Positions 56,153 through 64,000 of a stretch of 64,000 nucleotides of DNA are shown here, piece by piece. The position numbers and the translations under genes were made by a program. The DNA comes from Lenzites betulinus. Lineage: Eukaryota; Basidiomycota; Agaricomycetes; Polyporales; Polyporaceae. The notes under the pieces were generated by a model. That model ran no database searches. It saw only the letters and a list, made by a program, of their open reading frames with translations, and was not told where the DNA came from. Each line of letters starts with the position of its first letter. The first letter of the stretch is position 1. The stretch is from positions 1-64,000 of the forward strand of contig JABYQU010000017.1 of assembly GCA_022264855.1 (NCBI GenBank), given 5' to 3'.

Positions 56153-58346
56153 GATTCCGTCAATTGAGGAGGGAGGGGCGGGGCGGGGCGGGGTGGAACT
56201 GGGTCAGAGTCCTAGGCCTGACTCGCAGGAGGTTGCATTGAGATATATCTTGCCCGGAAGTTTAATCCTGGAATACGGGTGCGCGAAGGATCACAAAGCC
56301 GTGAGTTTTCGGCTGGGAAAACACCTGCCGACAAAAAGTCGATTGCGCTGCATCAGTCTACATGTGCGATGGATAGGCCGGCGAGAGCGGGTGGGATCAG
56401 CTGTGGCTGCATGACGCATGGTCATGAACGCTTTCTGGGCACTGGCAGTGTAGGTGGATGAGTTGGTACCTATCTCCCAGTGGGCAGAATCTCTCGGCGC
56501 CTCGGTGAGGACGGCGACCTACCTTGAGCAATGCATGATCCTAATGATTGGCCGACCTCCTTCTTGGAAGTATGATGATCTTCGCCGGCGCATCTGTGAT
56601 CATCTAGTCTCCTTCGCCGCCGCGCGATCGTTCGCCCTCAAGACATAACGCCCGATGCAGCCTTCTGGGCTGGCAGCAATTTTATCCTGCGATTATCGTT
56701 CCAACCATCAGCATTTTCTTACGACGCCAAGTGAGTTATACGTTACACATCTCGTCAACGCTCACAAGCGTGTATATCCGGCTGCGGAACGCTGTCCGAC
56801 TCTTCGAAAGGCACGGTATGCTGTACACGCGCAGACATTACGACCGAGGATATTACGAGCGAGAAGGAAATGAGATGCGCCCGCAAGAAGGACGTTAGCC
56901 GTACCGACGGAGGTTGATGAGTCCGGAGCAACGATTGCTTCTATCGGCAGAGTAGATAGAGAAGTACACCCACGGCACCACAACAAGCGCAAACGCCCGC
57001 GGCCCGACGGTGATCAGAGCCCTAAGTCAACGCAGTCAATATAGTCGTCGTAGTCTGGCCACCACGCAGTCCGCTGCGCCGTTTGGACGTTTGGAGGGAC
57101 GACGACGACGCCCGGCTTCCACCATCGGATGTCTAATCCTTACCCATCCGCTGCGGAATGGGGTCCGCCGGGCACGCCCCCGCCGCCCGGCGTGCATCTT
57201 CACGCAAATCGTATACGTACGTGACTTCTAATCTTGATAGCCCGGCGCGCGCGGCGCTCTGTTGGAGTGTCTCGGATTCGTTGTTCTGTGATACTCTGCA
57301 AAGATGGTGGGGAGAGCAAGGAATCAGACCGTACCATCAATTTCTGGTGTTCCTCGCTGCCTTAGCTCCTGCTAATGTTGATAGGAGGCCTCTCCCAGCG
57401 CGATCCTGCTCGATATCCGGTCAAGAACGAATACAGGAGCATGCGAGCGTCCTATAGACGGCGCGGGGACCGAACGTCTGCATGCTCAGGCAGAGATACC
57501 AGAAGGAAATTGACTGTCGATAGATCAAGAAGTGATTCACGACGTATTCCGCCGACATCTCGGAAAACGGCACCCCGGTGCCCTGCCACCGCGCTCGTGC
57601 TCCCAAGGCCGTGCCACACATGACGACACGACAAAGATGGGCCATTGTCCCAAGTGCGACGACGCCTCCGACTACGGAGGATCATCGTCGCACGCTTCGT
57701 CGGCCTGCTGCTCCCCACAAAACAGCGCTCGAAGAACACCCACCATCTCGGAGGCGCCGCAGAACACGCAGACTCCACTTCGGCCGGACGAATGCTTGAT
57801 GCCTTTGATAACCAGGGCCATAACGATGCGGGGGGAGCGGAGGATGTATACGACCGCGGCGCGAATGGATCCGAAAGCGCATGCATCGGAAGGGCGGAAC
57901 GTACGCACCATGAAAGGGATCTCAGAGTCCGGGCCAGCCATCTGACCAAGGCACCGTCGAGTAGTGATGCAGGAATGAATACTGTACATGTACGAGCCGT
58001 CAGAAGAGTCCAACGCGAGCTCGAGAGGGGTCTGATACAACTGAGAGGTAAGGCGCCGACCGAAGTATCGGCCATACTAGCGTCCGTGGTACAAGACAGG
58101 GTTGCAGAGGCAGGGTAGAAGGGAGTGGGGAGTATACGGCGTACGTGTGAGTGTGAAGGCATGTATAGAGGGCACAGCAAGTGAGGTCGCTTGAGCGGGG
58201 CGGGCAGAGAACGGAGAGAATTTACGGTCGCGGCGGCCTGCAATTTGACAAGATGGCCGACTACCGCATGTATACGATACGGTACTTCGAATTTGACCAC
58301 GCGGGGGCTCCTGTACCTGTCGTATGGGACACGGCTGCAGACAAGG
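56153..58346. other. 2.2-kb stretch without a confident gene
   Basis: Several overlapping open frames exist on both strands because of high GC. The 363-codon minus frame (57452-58543) has no protein-like pattern. The only candidate I list is at 57672-58040. Confidence 0.4.
57672..58040 (-). CDS. Possible small protein, unrecognised
   Basis: 122 codons from ATG 58040, with a plausible amphipathic start and one hydrophobic stretch (SIRAAVVYILRSPRIVMALVIKG) that could be a membrane segment. I recognise no family and no splice sites decide the case. Confidence 0.25.
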   Translation of the reverse strand: MYQTPLELALDSSDGSYMYSIHSCITTRRCLGQMAGPDSEIPFMVRTFRPSDACAFGSIRAAVVYILRSPRIVMALVIKGIKHSSGRSGVCVFCGASEMVGVLRALFCGEQQADEACDDDPP

Positions 58347-59836
58347 CTACCCAGAGATTGAAAAGAAGCCGAGCTGCACTGTCGGATCCCGCCCGCGCCC
58401 GCGCCCACGGCCTCTTCCACGCACCCCGGAACTTGTACCTGGGTGTGCTCCGAACCCTCCGCTACCACCGCCGATGTAGGCCTTGGGCTTGCTCTGATAC
58501 GCCCGTGGGGAGTGGACCGGGCGCGGGAAGCCATCCATGTCAATGTCCATCCTAGGCACGGCTGGGGGAGCTCCGGAGGCTATGGGGTATCGCGAGGGAG
58601 GGACATGGGTATAATTATGGGTATGTGTAGATGGTGGAGAGGCGGGTGTGAAGCGTGATCCTGGCGTTGGGGATGGAGAAGCGGTATGTGTGCGTGCGCC
58701 AGGGACGAATGCCGAAGCAGATGGGGACAGAGAGCCGGGCTGCTCAAACCGCGGGCGGTTGCGGCGGGAATAGCGATTCGCGCGGTTTGGGATTTGAACA
58801 GCACCATCCGGACCGATGACATCGGCAGCCCGAGGTGGGCGGGGAGGGGGTAGGGGTCCAGGATCGTAATAGGGATTGTATGGGTGCCATACGACGCCCG
58901 AGGACGGTTGGTACAGCATGCCATTTATGGTATCAAAGGAATACCATAATGGTTGTGGGATTGGCGACATGGTAGCCGCCATAGCCGCCAGGCGCATGTA
59001 CAGCGTCAAACCCGCGTGGCCGTCATTTGCAGCATCTGAACGAGCCACGCGCAACTCATTAACGCAAGGGGCTTGCAGAAAACGTGGGAAATCACTCACA
59101 GTCCTGCTGTCGTGCGTCCAGTGGTAGTTCCCAGTTACTCGTCTGTACCCTCCCTTTCTGCAGCGTCAACTCTTCGTAAGTTTCGCAAAGACGCGCCAAT
59201 CCGATGGGGGTTGCGTATTTCCCCTTCCATCGGGCGTTGTCGACCGTGCGCGCAAGTAGGGAAAGATCGACGCAGTTTCGCGTATCCACGCCGTAGTCCG
59301 AATACAACTTCTTGCAATCCTCTGCGACGGCACGTGTGAGCGCGGGCTATGACGCCATGAGAATGTGCTCACCCTGTATCCCTACACCAGCCTTCACCAC
59401 TGTCTCATCAGCAAGCAGCTCGCGTAGTCTCTCGGGGAATGCTGTGAGATGAACGGTGAAAGGCGGGTCATCGTAGGCGATACGTGTGCTTACTATTCAT
59501 ATGGAATATGTGGATGAGCAAAATGAGGTCCGGGCTGGCCAGTTGCACGAGCGCGACAGGGTTTCTGGTTCTGCCTTTGACGAAGTTGGGCTTCCACTCG
59601 AGATCAAACCCCAGGCACTTGGAGTTCAGCTGCAAGATCGCCAGGTTCGTGGCCTCCTCGTTCTGCAGATAGACGACACGTGCTGTGGGAGACTTCGTGG
59701 ACCAGGAGTAAGTATCGTACACGCGGGGAGGGGGTGCGGGTGCGGGGGTCGACTCTTGCTCGTTTGACTGGCTTCCCGAGGCGAGAGAGGCCGCAGAGTC
59801 GTCCATGGCGGTCGAAGATTCGGGGGAGATAGACAT
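58347..59836 (-). CDS. DEDDy 3'-5' exonuclease domain protein (DnaQ-like, WRN-exonuclease type)
   Basis: Start ATG at 59836 (MSISPESS). Exon 1 carries Exo I, GFDLEWKPNF, with the Asp-x-Glu metal ligands. Exons 2 and 3 carry VVKAGVGIQ, then DCKKLYSDYGVDTRNCVDLS (Exo II). The next junction splits a Tyr codon (T at the exon end, AT after the intron near 59036-59098), giving Exo III YAANDGHAGL with Tyr and Asp. This makes it a DEDDy enzyme. The C-terminal half is a disordered Pro/Ser-rich tail ending in an RGRGRGRGRGR stretch and FFSISG. Such proteins trim 3' ends of RNA or DNA; substrate and compartment are not evident. All catalytic residues appear present. It is divergent from the NPL4 gene, with about 770 bp between start codons. 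Confidence 0.85.
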
Positions 59837-60610
59837 TTGAGGACAAGGTTTATGCGTTTATATGAGGGCGAGCATGCAGCGAATAGCCGGTCGGAAACGA
59901 AACGAAACAAGGTATCCAATGGAGACTGCGACTGGTTGTTCGCGCGGGGGTTCGGGCTGAGGAGCGTTGTCTACGACGACAGAGACGAGGAGATGAATGG
60001 TGAGAGTGAGAGAGACGGGCGATAAGTATGGAACTGCCGCAGCACTTGGCGGTTGTACTAAACTCAACTGTGGCTGAAGAAGACTCATAGCCTCCCACTG
60101 AGCCTATATCAGCGTCTAATACGGCGTGGCTATCACGTGTTCGGCGTGCCTTTGCTCTATTACGAGGTCAGCTCAGTGGTCTCCGGGGATGTACACTTAC
60201 ATGAGGTCTAGATACAAAAGCATCACTCACTTAGATATATGTGTCCAGCCTGCATTACGACGCGAGACTTTCGCAAGAGGTCAGCTCCTCCTCCCGATTT
60301 GGAATTAGACGCTTTAACTACAGACTGAGTAACATAGCTAACTTGAAAGTTCACGGCAATAGATATAATTGCAATGCTCTTCAAGCTCATAATTAACCAT
60401 CATGTTTCTCAAGAACACCGGCAGTACAGGAGGTCTAGATGTTCTCGGCCGCACCTGACGGGGAACGGCGAACGCGGTAGAACCGCGACGCGTATACACG
60501 GGCGCTTAAAGGTCACGTTAATCGGAAAATGCCGAAACCCTACAGACGCAGTATGCAAGCATAAGGACGCGTATTCACCTTGCCTTTCGACCACGACCAC
60601 ATACGCAGTC
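59837..60610. promoter_or_regulatory. Divergent intergenic region between exonuclease and NPL4 genes
   Basis: No open frame of note. It should hold both promoters. I see no clear TATA box on either side. Confidence 0.5.
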
Positions 60611-62910
60611 ATGGTGAGTGACATGCGCGGAATCATCAGCGGATGCTAACATGCCTATCCAGCTGATCAGAGTGAGGCACAAGGAGGGGAACTTCCGCTT
60701 CGAGTTCCAGCCAACGTCGGACATCTCAGATCTTCTCGCCAAGGTATATACAGATGAATCAACGTTGCATATGCCATTCACACGCTGTGTTAGATCCTGG
60801 AAACTGCATCGGATGCAGATCCCTCAACAGTCACCATTTCTAACCAACCGCGGGGCAACGAAGTGCTCGTGTCGACGCTCAAAGGGAAGACACTACAATC
60901 TCTGGGTTTGAAGTGCGTATATTCGTCTGTGCAGTCTTGGGGATGCTAACCACCATGCATGAAATAGACATGGCGACCTGCTCTTTGTGAGCTACAAAGA
61001 GCAGCCTGTATCGGAAGCACCGGCCGCGACCACTAGCACCAATGCGCCTGCTTCGGACGGACAAGATACGTCCAAGCGTACATGGGAGGTCGCAGAGGAG
61101 GACACGGTCGACAAGTACTGGCGTGCACAAGAGGGCAAGATCCCTCGGGGCCGCGATTCTCGTTTCTGCAAGCACGGCGCGAACGCCATGTGTGATTACT
61201 GCATGCCTCTAGAGCCGTACGACGCCGCCTACCACAAGGAACACAACATCAAGCACTTATCATACCACGCATACCTCCAGAAAATCACACCAAAAGCATC
61301 CTCCTCCGCCTCTGTCACCTCCATCCTGCCCCCGCTCAACCCGCCCTCGTACAAAGTCAAGGATCCCTGTCCTACAGGCGGACATCAACCCTGGCCCGCA
61401 GGTATATGCACAGCGTGCCAGCCTTCTGCGATAACGTTGCAGAGCCAGCCCTTCCGCATGGTTGACCACCTCGAGATCGCGTCCCCTGACATCGTCGACC
61501 GCTTCCTGCAGGCCTGGCGTGCGACAGGCTTGCAGCGCTTCGGCTGGCTCATCGGACACTACGAGCCTTACCCGGACGTGCCCATGGGCATCAAAGCCGT
61601 CGTCGAGGCCATCCACGAGCCCCCACAGCAGGGCGAGGTCGACGGTCTGTCGCTCGGCGTGCCGTGGGAGGACGAGCCGCGGATCCGCGCCCTGGCCGCA
61701 CAGTCCACGACACCACTGCAGATCGTCGGGTACATTTTCACCGATCTGGAGCCGACGGAGGAGGACCGGACGAAGCTGCGGTACAAGCGCCACCCGCAGT
61801 CGTTCTTCCTGTCCTCGCTCGAGGTGCTCTTCGCGGCGCACGTGCAGCACGCGAACCCGACGCCGTCGCGCGCGTCCTTCACGGGCGCGTTCGGCTCACG
61901 GATGGTCACCGCGGTGCTCACCGGAACCGAGGAGGGCGGGATCGACGTGTCGGCGTACCAGGTCTCGGAGCAGGCGTGTGCGATGGTGGACGCGGACATG
62001 ATCGAAGCGAGCGTGGACCCGAATATCGTGCGCGTCAAGGAGGAGGACCGCGAGGTGGGCTCGGCGCGATACGTGCCGGACGTGTTCTTCAGGTATAAGA
62101 ACGAATACGGCCTGGACGTGCAGAAGAACGCGAAGCCGTGCTTCCCGGTCGAGTACCTGCTCGTGAATGTGCGTCGGTTTGCACGACTTGTGTACCTAAG
62201 CGGTGGGCTGATCGCCCGTCTCGTAGGTTTCGCATGGGTTCCCGCAGAACCCCGCGCCGCTGTTCCGGTCAACAAAGTACAAGATCGAGAACCGGCCCGG
62301 GTTGGAGGACCAGAGTATCGAAGGCGTCCTCCGGCAACTGGCGGAAATGGAGGCGTACGACGTCTCGGAGAGCAAGTATGGCGGCGATGCGCAGAAACGC
62401 CTGGCGTTGGCGCGGTTCATCAGCGACTGGCACTTGATCGCCTTCTTGGGCACCAGTGGGCTAATCAACGAGGTGAGATAATAATTCCTATAGTCGCAGT
62501 GCAGGTTATTGACGTGACACAGAACGACTTGCGGGTATTGGTGCGAACGGCAACTGCGTCGGACGAGGAGAAGGCGGACGTGCTGGACGAACTTGTACAG
62601 ACCGAGGGCTGGCTGACGCTCATGACGTTTGCCCGCGAAGCTGCACGTAAGTCTGAGGCACCTCCTCTCCCTACGCGCGTGCTCACCGCAGGACACAGCA
62701 AAACGGCCATCCGGGGGACAGCTGCCGTCAAGCTCGCACGCGCCGATGGACACGGACATACCGCCCGAGGTGTTCGACCAGATCGCGCGGGAAGAGGAGG
62801 CCGCGCGGGGCGGGAGCAGCAGCGCGGCGGGCGTGCGCGTCTGCCCGCACTGCACATTTGAGAACGCACACGGGGGGAGCGATTGCGAGGTGTGTGGGCT
62901 GCCGCTGTGA
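60611..62910 (+). CDS. npl4: NPL4, ubiquitin-binding cofactor of Cdc48/p97
   Basis: NPL4 pairs with UFD1 to bring ubiquitinated substrates to the Cdc48 unfoldase, for example in ER-associated degradation. The N-terminus is a ubiquitin-like (UBX-like) domain (RVRHKEGNFRFEFQPTSDIS, then KGKTLQSLGLKHGDLLFV). A zinc-binding NPL4 domain follows (CKHGANAMCDYC; CPTGGHQPWPAGICTACQP). The MPN-like NPL4 domain comes next (GLQRFGWLIGHYEPYPDVPM, IVGYIFTDLEP, HPQSFFLSSLEV). It ends with an NZF finger, VCPHCTFEN and CEVCGLPL, that binds ubiquitin. Exons: 60611-60613 (ATG only), 60663-60743, 60794-60912, 60968-62168, 62227-62472, 62523-62646 and about 62700-62910. Junction codons agree with the family (for example LGL-K-HGD). 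The last acceptor, near 62699, is the least certain. The gene looks complete and functional. Confidence 0.92.
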
Positions 62911-63441
62911 TGCGCGGGGAATGGCGATGAATTACGACACTTGTACTACGAATGCACGATCGGACTCTATTCATATGTACCACCACAGAACCAGGAGCGT
63001 GTGCGCGTGTGCCCACGGCGGACCGTAAGAGCCTCCGACTTTAAAGAGACGCGTCGCGACGCGCGGGCGCCCGTGCACGTGACGGCGTTGTGTCGCGACG
63101 CGGGGTTCGAGTGTCGCCATCGTGCGCGCAGATGGCGCACAGAGCAGCGCAGGACGAATCAGCGCAGACTGAATGCTCACGTCCACGACCCGCGCGTGCG
63201 CCCCGCGGCGTATTGCAAATGGGCAGCGCGGGGGGCAGCGCGAGCAGCGAGACATAATCGCGCTGCTATTGCGCCGCGGGCCCCCCGGCTGACGTCGACG
63301 CTCGACACCCGGATCTCGCGCCTCGCCACCGTCCCCCTCCTCCGTCTCGCCCCCAGCACGCCCACACGCGCCGACAGCGAGGCCGGCTTCTCCCAAGCTC
63401 GCCCCAGTACTTGATCCACCCCGCGCGCGCCCCGCCACGCC
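62911..63441. other. GC-rich intergenic region
   Basis: CpG-rich sequence without a convincing frame. It is probably the promoter and 5' UTR of the gene starting at 63442. Confidence 0.45.
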
Positions 63442-64000
63442 ATGCCGGCCCTCCTGCTGCACCACGCCGCAGGGAGAGATAACGTGAGCCCTGGCCCTGG
63501 CCGCCCTGCATTCCGCTCCGGCCGCATAAGCTCCCCCGCAGACAGAGACTCAGACCGGGACGAGACAGACGAGGGCGACATGGAGCGCCGCCCACAGCAG
63601 CAGCAGGCCGCCGACGGCCCCGGCGCGGGCAAGCAGCCTGCGCAGCGAGGACAGCAGCCGCCCCGCCGCGGACGATCCGCGAGCCAGCCCGTCCCGCCAC
63701 AGCCCATCGCGGGCCCGAGCAGGGTGCGTCCGTCTTTCCCGTCGTCGTCCCCCCTCCCACTCTCGCCGGCGATCGCCTCTGTCGTCTCCCGGGCAGGTCC
63801 CGGGCAGAGATAGCACGGTACTGATGTGCATGCACGCCCACAGCAGCAGGTCCCCGAGATGGACTTTGGATTTATGCAGCACCAGTTCGGCGTTGGGGCG
63901 GGAGGGATGCAGAGCCCAGCGGGGTACGAGGAGGACGCGATCGCGCGAGCGCTGCTCGCGATGCAGCAGCAGCCACAACACCCCCAGCAACAACACCAAC
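63442..64000 (+). CDS. 5' part of an unrecognised Gln-rich protein gene, continues past the window
   Basis: ATG at 63442 opens 94 codons of disordered Arg/Ser/Pro sequence with an acidic patch (DRDSDRDETDEGD) and a QQQQ run. A phase-0 intron follows (GTGCGTCC from 63724 to an acceptor in the CACAGCAGCAG at about 63840). Exon 2 reads QVPEMDFGFMQHQFGVGAG and ends in an MQQQ/QHPQQQ run at the window edge. Composition suggests a nuclear regulatory protein, but no domain is visible yet. Confidence 0.5.

Noticed and set aside
57452..58543. 363-codon minus-strand frame
   Set aside because: Arg/Ser/Pro/Leu-rich composition typical of a shadow frame in GC-rich DNA, without motif.

Overview
The window is nuclear DNA of a filamentous basidiomycete, most likely an Agaricomycete. 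Genes carry several GT-AG introns of about 50 bp. A TET/JBP-type dioxygenase lies next to a Plavaka-type transposase relic, a pairing that is expanded in mushroom genomes. Host genes sit among nested LTR retrotransposons and long-TIR elements. All calls come from reading translations, splice sites and repeats by eye; no database search was possible.

Layout. 1-2496: an LTR edge, then a 5'-truncated Plavaka-like transposase relic. 3277-5464: an F-box/LRR-like gene with a 4-bp frameshift. 5826-8413: a TET/JBP-like 2OG-Fe(II) dioxygenase. 8863-13054: an SPT5 pseudogene whose C-terminal repeats run into a 1.3-kb minisatellite. 13866-16372: a spliced fungal protein of unknown role with an AT-hook-like tail. 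17774-23457: a decayed Ty1/copia element interrupted by a 0.9-kb foldback element. 24008-34365: a young, full-length Ty3/gypsy chromovirus with 5-bp target duplications. 34371-44459: a CpG-poor gene desert of old repeats. 44460-49949: a second Ty3/gypsy element, 3'-truncated by a hairpin-rich LTR that belongs to a gag-only element on the minus strand (to about 52862). 52863-54436: a hAT-like transposase relic. 55119-64000: host genes, namely a UbiA-type prenyltransferase (-), a DEDDy 3'-5' exonuclease (-), NPL4 (+) and the start of an unknown Q-rich gene (+).

The gypsy element at 24008-34365 is the most remarkable object. Its gag stop is preceded by a canonical A AAA AAC slippery site, followed after 5 nt by a near-perfect H-type pseudoknot. 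Its primer-binding site is an 11-nt complement of the predicted mRNA 5' end, as in Tf1-type self-priming elements. Between pol and the 3' LTR it carries an antisense, spliced gene for a Gal4-type zinc-cluster protein (CX2CX6CX12CX2CX6C) with its own TATA box. The element is saturated with TCCG/CGGA words, which are potential CGG half-sites for such a protein. A 2.5-kb long-TIR element has split the antisense gene in this copy. The four differences found between its two 700-bp LTRs are all CpG transitions, pointing to cytosine methylation of transposons in a genome that also encodes a TET/JBP enzyme.
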